Source: Alphaproteobacteria bacterium
GTDB lineage: Bacteria > Pseudomonadota > Alphaproteobacteria > Rhodobacterales > Rhodobacteraceae
Direction: 5' to 3'
Assembly: GCA_003694465.1 (NCBI GenBank)
Contig: RFKM01000258.1
Span: forward strand, 1 to 7,034
Length of the DNA stretch: 7,034 nt
The notes beneath the pieces are model-generated. The model was not told the origin of the DNA and made no database searches. It was given only the letters and a program-made list of their open reading frames with translations. Of the stretch, positions 1 to 6,894 are shown one piece after another. Both the position numbers and the translations under genes were made by a program. The stretch's first letter is position 1. The number at the start of each line of letters is the position of its first letter.

Positions 1-436
1 GGATCAGATAGACGAAGGTCGGCAGGGTCTGCATCAGGTCGAGCACCGGCGCCATCCAGACATAGAGCCGCGGCCGGTGGGCGGCGGCAATGCCGATCGG
101 CACGCCAACGCTCATGCAGACGAAGGCCGAAGAAAGCACGAGGGTCAAGCTTTCGGTGGTCTCTTCCCAATAGCCCTGGTTGATGATGAACAGAAAGCCC
201 GCGAGCACCAGAAGCGTCGTCTTCCAGTTGCGCTGCAAGAGCCACGTGAGGCCGACGAAAACGGCCACCACCGCCAGTTCCGGCGGCGTCTGCAAGACCC
301 ACAGGAAGGCGCCGATGAGCACTTCCATGAGCCACGATATCCAGTCGAAGAACGGCCCGCCCACGTCTTGCAGCCAGTCGAAGGCGGCCCGCGCGCCCTT
401 GCCGATGGGAATCTTCTGGTCGGTCAGCCAATTCAT
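1..436 (-). CDS. choW: Choline ABC transporter permease ChoW, N-terminal part (runs off left edge)
   Basis: Inner-membrane permease of a quaternary-amine ABC importer (ProW/OpuAB family) that would pass choline from ChoX into the cytoplasm. I translated 145 complete codons from the ATG at 436-434. The N-terminus is an amphipathic stretch (MNWLTDQKIPIGKGARAAFDWL), followed by hydrophobic segments at about residues 33-48, 53-68, 73-86 and 95-119. Residues 128-145 contain MAPVLDLMQT and LPTFVYLI, a strongly conserved stretch of ProW-type permeases. The rest of the protein, including the ATPase-contacting EAA loop, lies beyond the window, as presumably does the ATPase gene choV. A plausible Shine-Dalgarno AGGAC (448-444 on this strand) sits 7 bases before the start. 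It follows choX in the same direction after 97 bases, so it is almost certainly cotranscribed. ProW itself is the alternative name; the adjacent ChoX favours ChoW. Confidence 0.9.
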   Translation of the reverse strand, partial: MNWLTDQKIPIGKGARAAFDWLQDVGGPFFDWISWLMEVLIGAFLWVLQTPPELAVVAVFVGLTWLLQRNWKTTLLVLAGFLFIINQGYWEETTESLTLVLSSAFVCMSVGVPIGIAAAHRPRLYVWMAPVLDLMQTLPTFVYLI

Positions 437-534
437 CCGCGCTGTCCTGCTGATCGTTTCCTGCCGAACCGGGGCGGCGCCCCGAACATGCCACGGGCGC
501 GGATGGTCTCACCCGCGCCCGCTGCCCTTGCCTC
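437..534 (-). other. choX-choW intercistronic gap with two stem-loops
   Basis: This 98-base spacer (including base 534, next to the choX stop) lies inside the transporter operon. Read in the direction of transcription, the first hairpin begins 13 bases after the choX stop: a perfect 9-bp stem (494-502 CGGGCGCGG pairing with 513-521 CCGCGCCCG) with a 10-base loop. A second perfect 6-bp GC stem follows (470-475 with 479-484, 3-base loop). Neither has a U-run after it, so they are not typical intrinsic terminators. Stem-loops directly after a binding-protein gene are known in other ABC operons to protect the upstream message from 3' exonucleases and raise binding-protein output over permease. 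That role here is inferred. Confidence 0.6.
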
Positions 535-1467
535 TTACATGCCCAGCGCGGCCGAAACCGCCGCCACCGCATCGCCACCGTCGATGGTGGTCACGCCCTC
601 GAGCCAGGGCTTCCAGGTGTCGGGATGGGCGGCCAGCCAGGCCTTCGCGGCAGCCGCGGGCTCTTCGCCGTCATCGAGAATCGCGCCCATGATCTCGTTT
701 TCCATCTGCAGCGAGAAGACGAGGTTCTTGAGCAGCGCACCCACGTTCGGGCATTCGTCGACATAGCCGGCCCGGGTGTTGGTATAGACGGTGGCGCCGC
801 CGTAGTTCGGGCCGAACCAGTCATCGCCGCCCGAGAGATAGCCCATGTCGAAATTGGCGTTCATCGGGTGCGGCTCCCAGCCGAGGAAGACGATCGGCTT
901 GCCCTGCTTGTCGGCCCGGGCCACCTGCGCCAGCATCCCCTGTTCGGAGCTTTCCTTCAGCTCGAAATCGCCAAGGCCGAAGGCGTTCTGGGCGATCATG
1001 TCGAGAATCAGCCTGTTGCCGTCATTGCCCGGCTCGATGCCGTAGATCTTGCCGTCGAGCTCGTCCTTGTGGGCGGCGATATCGGCAAAGTCGTGAATGC
1101 CGAGGTCCATCGCCGGGCGGTTCACCGCGAGGGTGTATTTCGCCCCTTCGAGGTTGGCGCGCACGGTATCGACGGTGCCGGCCTCGCGGTAGGGGGCGAT
1201 GTTCTCTTCCATCGTCGGCATCCAGTTGCCGAGGAACACGTCGACATCGCCGCGGGCCATGGATTCATAGGTCACCGGCACCGAAAGCACCTTGATGTCG
1301 GTGTCGTAGCCCAGCGCCTCGAGCACGACGCTGGTCGCCGCGGTGGTGGCGGTGATGTCGGTCCAGCCGACGTCGGAGAAGGTCACCGTGCTGCAATCGG
1401 CTGCCGCGCCGGAACCGGCGCCGGCAAGCACGATGGCAAGGGCCGAGAGGGTCGTCTTCAGTTTCAT
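535..1467 (-). CDS. choX: Periplasmic choline-binding protein ChoX
   Basis: Substrate-binding protein (OpuAC-like, type II fold) of the choline ABC importer, 310 residues. The start chosen is the ATG at 1467-1465, giving MKLKTTLSALAIVLAGAG, a Sec signal peptide with cleavage probably after AAA near residue 23. An AGGGAGA ribosome site lies 6 bases upstream, whereas the in-frame start 15 codons earlier would lie in the operator and spoil the signal peptide. Counting residues with an offset of 8 from Sinorhizobium meliloti ChoX, the whole ligand pocket is present as I remember it: aromatic box Trp35, Trp82, Tyr111, Trp197, plus Asp37 and Asn148. Cys25 and Cys239 match that protein's disulfide pair. 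The HDFADIAAHKDELDGKIYGIEPG and WEPHPMN stretches are typical. It is divergent from betI and upstream of choW. Specificity for choline over betaine or proline is well supported by the pocket; affinity for choline-O-sulfate is unknown. Confidence 0.94.
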   Translation of the reverse strand: MKLKTTLSALAIVLAGAGSGAAADCSTVTFSDVGWTDITATTAATSVVLEALGYDTDIKVLSVPVTYESMARGDVDVFLGNWMPTMEENIAPYREAGTVDTVRANLEGAKYTLAVNRPAMDLGIHDFADIAAHKDELDGKIYGIEPGNDGNRLILDMIAQNAFGLGDFELKESSEQGMLAQVARADKQGKPIVFLGWEPHPMNANFDMGYLSGGDDWFGPNYGGATVYTNTRAGYVDECPNVGALLKNLVFSLQMENEIMGAILDDGEEPAAAAKAWLAAHPDTWKPWLEGVTTIDGGDAVAAVSAALGM

Positions 1468-1473
1468 GGTTGG

Positions 1474-1480
1474 TCTCCCT
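1474..1480 (-). promoter_or_regulatory. Ribosome binding site of choX
   Basis: AGGGAGA on the minus strand, 6 bases before the ATG at 1467. It decides the start of choX in favour of the 310-residue form with a clean signal peptide over an upstream in-frame start at 1512. Confidence 0.8.
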
Positions 1481-1483
1481 GTT

Positions 1484-1512
1484 GCATTTTTCTTGATTGA
1501 CGAGTCAATCAA
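1484..1512 (-). promoter_or_regulatory. Candidate choX promoter, -35 inside the operator
   Basis: On the minus strand the palindrome begins TTGATT (1512-1507), a fair -35 hexamer. A 17-base spacer leads to AAATGC (1489-1484) as a weak -10. The leader to choX would then be very short. No better pair was seen in this gap, but the -10 is poor and the call is tentative. Confidence 0.3.
1493..1512. promoter_or_regulatory. Probable BetI operator (perfect 9-2-9 palindrome)
   Basis: TTGATTGACGAGTCAATCAA is a perfect inverted repeat with 9-base arms and a GA centre, in the only AT-rich part of the 83-base gap between choX and betI. Its size, symmetry and position between a TetR-family regulator and the divergently transcribed target fit a BetI site, and TTGA...TCAA ends resemble published BetI operators as I recall them. 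It ends 38 bases before the betI start and begins 25 bases before the choX start, so one bound repressor could silence both directions. Assignment to BetI is by context. Confidence 0.8.
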
Positions 1513-1520
1513 AGTAAACC
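1493..1520 (+). promoter_or_regulatory. Candidate betICBA promoter, -35 inside the operator
   Basis: On the plus strand the palindrome begins TTGATT (1493-1498), followed by a 16-base spacer and TAAACC (1515-1520), a weak -10 matching three of six consensus positions. Transcription would start near 1527, leaving about 24 bases of leader containing the betI ribosome site. Tentative, because the hexamers are imperfect and alphaproteobacterial promoters diverge from the enteric consensus. Confidence 0.35.
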
Positions 1521-1550
1521 ACGCTTCGCACAGCTTGAAAAGGGAACAAT

Positions 1551-2132
1551 ATGCCGAAGCTCGGAATGGAGCCTATACGCCGAGAGGCGCTGGTGAAAGC
1601 CACCATTGCAGAGATCGGCGCGGCCGGCTCGCTCGACGTGACGATGAGCCGGATCGCCCGGCGCGCCGGGGTCTCTTCGGGGCTCGCGCACCATTATTTC
1701 GGCGGCAAGGACGATCTTCTCGTCGCCGCCATGAGGGCGATTCTCGCGCGCTACGGGGCCGAAGTGCGGGCGGCGCTGAAGAAGGCCGACAGCCCGCGCG
1801 CCCGCCTCGAGGCGATCATCGAAGCCTCCTTCGGCCCCGAGCATTTCGAAGACGAGACGGTCACCGCGTGGCTGCAATTCTATCTCCATGCCCAGACCAT
1901 GCCCGGGGCGCGGCGGCTTCTGTCGATCTATCACCGGCGCCTGCATGCGAACCTCGTGCATGCGTTGCGCCCGCTGGCCGGCGAGCGCGCCGGCTTCGTT
2001 GCCGAAACCCTCGCCGCCCTCATCGACGGGCTCTACATCCGCCACGCCCTCGGCGCGCCCGGCGACGGTCTCGCCCCCGAGGCGCGCCTGCGCCTTTGCC
2101 TCGACACGCTGCTGGAGACGAACCGCCCATGA
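1551..2132 (+). CDS. betI: Choline-responsive TetR-family repressor BetI
   Basis: DNA-binding repressor of the choline-to-betaine genes, 193 residues against about 195 in E. coli. It starts with MPKLGMEPIRREAL, nearly the family's invariant N-terminus (MPKLGM), which fixes the start together with an AGGGAA site 5-6 bases upstream. The TetR helix-turn-helix spans roughly residues 29-57 (TMSRIARRAGVSSGLAHHYF followed by GGKDDLL). The rest is the all-helical ligand-binding and dimer domain, with AALIDGLYIRHAL near residues 159-171 matching the conserved ALIDGLWLR of BetI. In E. coli choline relieves BetI repression. As first gene of the operon, next to the palindrome at 1493-1512, it should regulate itself, betCBA and probably choXW. 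Its TGA overlaps the betC ATG. Confidence 0.95.
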   Translation: MPKLGMEPIRREALVKATIAEIGAAGSLDVTMSRIARRAGVSSGLAHHYFGGKDDLLVAAMRAILARYGAEVRAALKKADSPRARLEAIIEASFGPEHFEDETVTAWLQFYLHAQTMPGARRLLSIYHRRLHANLVHALRPLAGERAGFVAETLAALIDGLYIRHALGAPGDGLAPEARLRLCLDTLLETNRP

Positions 2133-3634
2133 CCCGGCCCAACATCCTCATACTGATGGTCGACCAGCTGAACGGCACGCTCTTTCCCGACGGGCCGGCC
2201 GACTGGCTGCACACGCCGAACCTGCGCCGCCTTGCCGAAAGGTCGGTGCGCTTTGCCAATGCCTATACCGCCAGCCCGCTTTGCGCGCCGGGGCGGGCGA
2301 GCTTCATGTCGGGGCTGCTGCCCTCGCACACGCGCGTCTATGACAACGCCGCCGAATTCGCCTCCGACATACCGACCTATGCCCACCATCTGCGCCGCGC
2401 CGGCTGGCACACGATCCTTTCGGGCAAGATGCATTTCGTCGGCCCCGACCAGCTGCACGGCTTCGAAGAGCGCCTCACCACCGACATCTACCCCGCCGAT
2501 TTCGGCTGGACGCCCGACTACACCAAGCCCGGCCAGCGCATCGACTGGTGGTATCACAACATGGGCAGCGTCACCGGCGCCGGGGTGGCCGAGATCACCA
2601 ACCAGCTCGAATATGACGACGAGGTCGCCTTCAACGCGGTGCAGAAGGTCTATGACCTCGCCCGCGGCAAGGATGCGCGCCCGTGGAGCCTGACGGTGAG
2701 CTTCACCCACCCGCACGACCCCTATGTCGCCCGCCGCAAATACTGGGATCTCTACGCGGATTGCGCCCACCTTCTGCCCGAGGTGCCGGCCATGCCCTAC
2801 GAGGCGCACGACCCTCACGCCCGGCGCATCTTCGACGCCAACGACTGGCGCAAATACGAGATCACCGAACAGCACATCCGCCGCGCCCGGCGCGCCTATT
2901 TCGCCAACATCTCCTACATCGACGACAAGATCGGCGAGATCCTGCACGCCCTCGAGGCGACGCGGCAGGAGGCGATCATCCTTTTCGTCTCCGACCACGG
3001 CGACATGCTCGGCGAGCGCGGGCTGTGGTTCAAGATGAACTTCTATGAAGGCTCGGCCCGGGTGCCGCTGATGATCGCCGCGCCGGGGCTGACGCCGGGG
3101 CGGGTCGACACCCCGGTTTCCACCCTCGACGTGACCCCGACGCTGGCCGAGCTTGCCGGCATCCCGCTGGGCGAGATCGCGCCGTGGATCGACGGTGAGA
3201 GCCTTCTGCCGGTGGCCGCCGGCGGCGCCCACGGCCCGGTGCTGATGGAATATGCCGCCGAGGCCTCGGAAGCGCCGCTGGTGTCGATCCGGCTCGGGCG
3301 GCACAAGTTCAACCGCTGCGCCCTCGACCCCGACCAGCTGTTCGATCTCGAGGCCGACCCGCAAGAGCTGCACAACCTCGCGAATGTTCCAGAACATCAA
3401 GAAACCCACGCGAAACTGGCCGAAATGGCCGATGGATTGTGGGATCTGGACAAGTTCGATTCCGAGGTGCGGGCCTCGCAAGCGCGCCGGCTCGTGGTCT
3501 ACGAGGCGCTGCGCAACGGTGCCTATTTCCCGTGGGACTACCAGCCGCTGGCCCGGGCCTCGGAGCGCTACATGCGCAACCACCTCGACCTCAACGACCT
3601 CGAAGAACGCCAGCGCTTCCCGCGCGGCGAATGA
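2129..3634 (+). CDS. betC: Choline sulfatase BetC
   Basis: Hydrolyses choline-O-sulfate to choline and sulfate, feeding BetA; 501 residues, normal for the family. It is a type I (formylglycine) sulfatase. Asp12 in MVDQLNG is a metal ligand, and Cys52 in LCAPGR is the C-x-P-x-R residue that must be converted to formylglycine. Asn73 in YDNAAEF, Lys100 and His102 in SGKMHF, His194 or His196 in THPHDPY, Asp289-His290 in SDHGD and Lys302 complete the active site. The [20 protein letters not shown] and [18 protein letters not shown] stretches are diagnostic for choline sulfatases rather than generic sulfatases, and the C-terminal tail ([20 protein letters not shown]) is the family's own extension. 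There is no signal peptide, so it acts in the cytoplasm. The start overlaps the betI stop (ATGA), with a GGAG 11 bases upstream, implying translational coupling. No sulfatase-maturing enzyme is in the window. Confidence 0.96.
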   Translation: MTRPNILILMVDQLNGTLFPDGPADWLHTPNLRRLAERSVRFANAYTASPLCAPGRASFMSGLLPSHTRVYDNAAEFASDIPTYAHHLRRAGWHTILSGKMHFVGPDQLHGFEERLTTDIYPADFGWTPDYTKPGQRIDWWYHNMGSVTGAGVAEITNQLEYDDEVAFNAVQKVYDLARGKDARPWSLTVSFTHPHDPYVARRKYWDLYADCAHLLPEVPAMPYEAHDPHARRIFDANDWRKYEITEQHIRRARRAYFANISYIDDKIGEILHALEATRQEAIILFVSDHGDMLGERGLWFKMNFYEGSARVPLMIAAPGLTPGRVDTPVSTLDVTPTLAELAGIPLGEIAPWIDGESLLPVAAGGAHGPVLMEYAAEASEAPLVSIRLGRHKFNRCALDPDQLFDLEADPQELHNLANVPEHQETHAKLAEMADGLWDLDKFDSEVRASQARRLVVYEALRNGAYFPWDYQPLARASERYMRNHLDLNDLEERQRFPRGE

Positions 3635-3653
3635 CCTTTTCCTGGCCAAGATA

Positions 3654-3665
3654 CTCCCGCCGGAG
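3654..3665 (+). promoter_or_regulatory. Small stem-loop covering the betB ribosome site
   Basis: In the 37-base betC-betB gap, CTCC (3654-3657) can pair with GGAG (3662-3665) across a CGCC loop. The GGAG is most of the betB Shine-Dalgarno (GGAGG 3662-3666, 5 bases before the ATG at 3672). The stem is only 4 bp, so any effect on translation is uncertain. The motif ATACTCCCGCCGGAGGC also resembles an intergenic sequence I recall recurring after genes in Rhodobacterales genomes. Confidence 0.4.
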
Positions 3666-3671
3666 GCAAGA

Positions 3672-5132
3672 ATGAAACCAGACGCACAACCGAAAGCCAG
3701 CCATTTCATCAATGGCGAATACGTTGAAGACCCGGCCGGCGAAGAGATGCCGGTCGTCTATCCGGCCACCGGCGAGCGCATCGCGATGGTGCGCGCCGCG
3801 ACCCCGGCGCTCATCGAACGGGCGCTGGCGGCGGCCAGGGCGGCCCAGCCCGGCTGGGCGGCGCTCTCGGGCACCGAGCGCGGGCGGATCCTGCGCCGGG
3901 CCGCCGACATCATCCGCGCCCGCAACCGCGACCTGTCGGTGCTCGAAACCCTCGACACCGGCAAGCCCCTGCAGGAAACGCTGGTGGCCGATGCCACCTC
4001 GGGCGCCGATGCGCTGGAATATTTCGGCGGGCTTGCCGGCGCGCTGACCGGCGAGCACATCCCGCTGGGGGGCGGCAATTGGGCCTATACGATTCGCGAA
4101 CCGCTCGGCGTCTGCGTCGGCATCGGGGCGTGGAACTACCCGACCCAGATCGCCTGCTGGAAATCGGCCCCGGCGCTGGCGGTGGGCAACACGATGGTGT
4201 TCAAACCCTCCGAAACCACCCCGCTTTCGGCGCTGAAACTGGCCGAGATCCTCACCGAGGCGGGCCTGCCGCCGGGGGTGTTCAACGTCGTGCAGGGGGC
4301 CGGCGCCGTCGGCGCGCCGCTGGTGACCGACAGCCGCGTGGCCAAGGTTTCGCTCACCGGATCGGTGCCGACGGGGCGAAAGGTCTATGCCGCCGCCGCG
4401 GCGGGGATGAAACACGTCACCATGGAACTCGGCGGCAAGTCGCCGCTTCTCATCTTCGACGACGCCGACCTCGAAAGCGCCGTTTCGGGGGCGATTCTCG
4501 GCAATTTCTATTCCTCGGGGCAGGTCTGCTCGAACGGCACCCGGGTTTTCGTCCAGAAGGGCATCAAGGAGGCCTTCCTTGCCCGCCTCACCGAACGGCT
4601 CGGGCAGGCGGTGATGGGCGATCCGCTCGACGAGGCCACCAACTTCGGCCCGATGGTCAGCGAGGGGCAGATGAACATCGTCCTGAACTACATCGCCAAG
4701 GGGCTCGAGGAGGGCGCCCGCCTCGTCACCGGCGGCAAGCGCGCCGAGCGGCCGGGCTTCTTCGTCGAGCCGACGGTCTTTGCCGACGTGCGCGACGACA
4801 TGGTGATCGCCCGCGAAGAGATCTTCGGCCCAGTGATGTGCGTGCTCGATTTCGAGACCGAAGACGAGGCCATGGCCCGCGCCAACGACACCGAGTTCGG
4901 CCTCGCCGCCGGGGTCTTTACCCGCGATCTCCAGCGCGCCCACCGGGTGGTGGCCGGGTTCGAGGCCGGCACCTGCTTCATCAACAGCTACAACGACGCG
5001 CCGGTGGAAGTGCCCTTCGGCGGCACCAAGGCCTCGGGCGTCGGGCGTGAGAACGCGAAAGCGGCCATCGAACACTATTCGCAACTCAAATCGGTCTTCG
5101 TGCGCATGGACGCGCTCGAAGCGCCGTTCTGA
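3672..5132 (+). CDS. betB: Betaine aldehyde dehydrogenase BetB
   Basis: Oxidises betaine aldehyde to glycine betaine with NAD(P)+ in the cytoplasm; 486 residues, the usual length for the family. The start is the ATG at 3672, with GGAGG 5 bases upstream; the frame is open further upstream into betC but without family sequence. The aldehyde dehydrogenase fold is complete: Asn155 (WNYPTQ) of the oxyanion hole, Lys178 (FKPSE) and the TGSVPTG segment (229-235) for the cofactor, the general base Glu252 (MELGGKSP), the nucleophile Cys286 ([10 protein letters not shown]) and Glu383 (EEIFGP). Cys286 and Glu252 carry the same numbers as in characterised BetB proteins as I recall them. The [12 protein letters not shown] context and the [17 protein letters not shown] tail favour BetB over other aldehyde dehydrogenases. 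It lies between betC and betA in one operon. Confidence 0.96.
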   Translation: MKPDAQPKASHFINGEYVEDPAGEEMPVVYPATGERIAMVRAATPALIERALAAARAAQPGWAALSGTERGRILRRAADIIRARNRDLSVLETLDTGKPLQETLVADATSGADALEYFGGLAGALTGEHIPLGGGNWAYTIREPLGVCVGIGAWNYPTQIACWKSAPALAVGNTMVFKPSETTPLSALKLAEILTEAGLPPGVFNVVQGAGAVGAPLVTDSRVAKVSLTGSVPTGRKVYAAAAAGMKHVTMELGGKSPLLIFDDADLESAVSGAILGNFYSSGQVCSNGTRVFVQKGIKEAFLARLTERLGQAVMGDPLDEATNFGPMVSEGQMNIVLNYIAKGLEEGARLVTGGKRAERPGFFVEPTVFADVRDDMVIAREEIFGPVMCVLDFETEDEAMARANDTEFGLAAGVFTRDLQRAHRVVAGFEAGTCFINSYNDAPVEVPFGGTKASGVGRENAKAAIEHYSQLKSVFVRMDALEAPF

Positions 5133-5152
5133 ACCGGAAAACGGAGCGGGAC

Positions 5153-6802
5153 ATGACCCCCGATTACGTGATCGTCGGCTCCGGCAGCGCCGGGGCGGCC
5201 CTTGCCTTTCGGCTCGCCGAGGCCGGGCGCAACGTCGTGGTGATCGAAGCTGGCGGCAGCGATGCCGGCCCCTTCATCCAGATGCCGGCGGCGCTCTCCT
5301 ACCCGATGAACATGCCCCGCTACGACTGGGGCTTCATGAGCGAGCCCGAACCGGGGCTGGGCAACCGCCGCCTCGTCGTGCCGCGGGGCAAGGTGCTGGG
5401 CGGGTCGTCGTCGATCAACGGCATGGTCTATGTGCGCGGCCATGCCCGCGACTATGACCACTGGGCCGAACAGGGGGCCAAGGGCTGGGCCTATGCCGAC
5501 GTGCTGCCCTATTTCCGGCGCATGGAGCACTGGCACGGCCCGCGCCGGTCGGACTGGCGCGGCGACAGCGGGCCGCTGCATGTCACCCGCGCGCGGCAAT
5601 GGAACCCGCTCTTTCATGCCTTCGTCGAGGCCGGGCGTCAGGCCGGCTACCCGGTGACCGACGATTACAACGGCTACCAGCAGGAGGGCTTCGGTGCCTT
5701 CGACATGACCGTGTATCGCGGGCGGCGCTGGTCGACGGCCAACGCCTACCTGCGCCCGGCGCTGAAAACCGGCCGGGTGCGGGTGCTGCGCGGCCTTGCC
5801 CGCCGGGTGGTGATCGAGAATGGCCGGGCGGTGGGCGTCGAGGTCGAGGCGCGCGGCGGCCGGCAGGTGGTGCGGGCCGGGCGCGAGGTGATCCTTTCGG
5901 CTTCCTCGATCAACACCCCCAAGCTGCTCATGCTGTCGGGCATCGGGCCGGCGGCGCATCTGGCCGAACATGGCATCGAGGTGGTGGCCGACCGCCCCGG
6001 CGTCGGGCAGAACCTGCAGGACCATCTCGAGGTTTACGTCCAGTTCGCCGCGCGCCATCCGATCACGCTCTATCGCTACTGGAACCTTCTGGGCAAGGCG
6101 CTCATCGGGGCGCAATGGCTGTTCACGAAAACCGGCCACGGCGCCTCGAACCAGTTCGAAAGCTGCGGCTTCATCCGCTCGCGCGCCGGGGTGGAATACC
6201 CCGACATCCAGTTCCACTTCCTGCCGATCGCGGTGCGCTACGATGGCAAGGCGGCGGCCGAGGGCCACGGCTTCCAGGTTCATACCGGGCCGATGCGCTC
6301 GCCCTCGCGTGGGGCGGTGACGCTGGCCTCGGCCGACCCGGCCGCGGCGCCGAAGATCCGCTTCAACTACATGAGCCACGAGGACGACTGGCAGACCTTC
6401 CGCGCCGCCCTGCGCCTGACGCGCGAGATCGCTGCCCAGCCAGCGCTGGCCGAACACGTGAAGCACGAGATCCAGCCGGGCGAAGCGCTCCAGACCGACG
6501 ACGCGCTCGACGATTTCATCCGCGAACACGCCGAAAGCGCCTATCACCCCTGCGGCACCGCCCGGATGGGCGCTGCGGACGACCCGATGGCGGTGGTCGA
6601 CCCGGAGTGCCGGGTGATCGGCGTCGAGGGCCTTCGCGTGGCCGACAGCTCGATCTTCCCGCGGATTACCAACGGCAACACCAACGCGCCGTCGATCCTC
6701 GTGGGCGAGAAGGCCGCCGACCATATCCTCGGCCGAAGCCCGCTCGCCCCCGACCGGCGCGCACCCTGGATCCATCCCGACTGGCGGAATGCCCAGCGCT
6801 GA
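5153..6802 (+). CDS. betA: Choline dehydrogenase BetA (GMC oxidoreductase)
   Basis: FAD flavoprotein that oxidises choline to betaine aldehyde, passing electrons to the respiratory chain at the inner membrane in characterised relatives; 549 residues against about 556 in E. coli. The N-terminus has the dinucleotide-binding motif Gly9-x-Gly11-x-x-Gly14 with Glu32 ending the second strand (VVVIEAGG). GMC signature 1 is at about 77-97 ([20 protein letters not shown]) and signature 2 at about 249-265 ([17 protein letters not shown]). Catalytic His465 ([11 protein letters not shown]) and Asn509 (NGNTNAP) are 44 residues apart, the same spacing as the His-Asn pair of choline oxidase. GGAG 6 bases before the ATG supports the start. 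It lies 20 bases after betB and ends the operon. The betB partner and operon context favour choline dehydrogenase over other GMC alcohol dehydrogenases. Confidence 0.95.
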   Translation: MTPDYVIVGSGSAGAALAFRLAEAGRNVVVIEAGGSDAGPFIQMPAALSYPMNMPRYDWGFMSEPEPGLGNRRLVVPRGKVLGGSSSINGMVYVRGHARDYDHWAEQGAKGWAYADVLPYFRRMEHWHGPRRSDWRGDSGPLHVTRARQWNPLFHAFVEAGRQAGYPVTDDYNGYQQEGFGAFDMTVYRGRRWSTANAYLRPALKTGRVRVLRGLARRVVIENGRAVGVEVEARGGRQVVRAGREVILSASSINTPKLLMLSGIGPAAHLAEHGIEVVADRPGVGQNLQDHLEVYVQFAARHPITLYRYWNLLGKALIGAQWLFTKTGHGASNQFESCGFIRSRAGVEYPDIQFHFLPIAVRYDGKAAAEGHGFQVHTGPMRSPSRGAVTLASADPAAAPKIRFNYMSHEDDWQTFRAALRLTREIAAQPALAEHVKHEIQPGEALQTDDALDDFIREHAESAYHPCGTARMGAADDPMAVVDPECRVIGVEGLRVADSSIFPRITNGNTNAPSILVGEKAADHILGRSPLAPDRRAPWIHPDWRNAQR

Positions 6803-6811
6803 GGGCGCGGC

Positions 6812-6825
6812 TTGATCCCGGTCAA
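6812..6825. promoter_or_regulatory. FNR/CRP-family-like box upstream of the DUF465 gene
   Basis: TTGATCCCGGTCAA fits TTGAT-N4-RTCAA, the pattern bound by FNR, FnrL and Dnr regulators, with one position (G for A) off the perfect palindrome. The first base is 10 bases after the betA stop, and the centre is about 76 bases before the next gene's ATG. A class II arrangement (box at -41.5) would start transcription near 6860 and leave a leader of about 35 bases, a sensible layout. The box also forms the arms of a short hairpin (CTTGA 6811-6815 with TCAAG 6822-6826), so a structural role is an alternative. Confidence 0.5.
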
Positions 6826-6894
6826 GGCGCGGGCGCCGGAGCCGGGGCAGGTTGGGGCCAGAGAGAAAGCGACAAAAGACGGAGGACCCAACCG

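Noticed and set aside
1393..1401. Cys25 of ChoX as a possible lipoprotein lipobox
   Set aside because: The residues before it are Ala-Ala-Asp rather than a Leu-x-[Gly/Ala] lipobox, and Cys25 matches the disulfide cysteine of S. meliloti ChoX with a partner at Cys239.
1343..2128. In-frame extension of betC upstream across betI and into the choX region
   Set aside because: The extra sequence has no family similarity, is rich in Arg and Ala as out-of-frame GC-rich translations are, and crosses the operator; the ATG at 2129 gives the full normal sulfatase.
2033..3712. A 559-codon minus-strand frame opposite betC
   Set aside because: It is a composition-driven shadow of betC with no start context or domain evidence.
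5075..6775. A 566-codon open frame on the minus strand opposite betA, and a 497-codon one opposite betB (3591-5084)
   Set aside because: They lie antisense to well-supported enzymes, carry no recognisable motif, and are expected in high-GC DNA where the complement of codons with G or C third positions rarely contains stops.
6803..6840. Intrinsic terminator after betA
   Set aside because: The short inverted repeat around the FNR-like box (CTTGA/TCAAG with flanking GCGC) has no following T-run and is better explained as a protein-binding site; I see no clear terminator in the gap.
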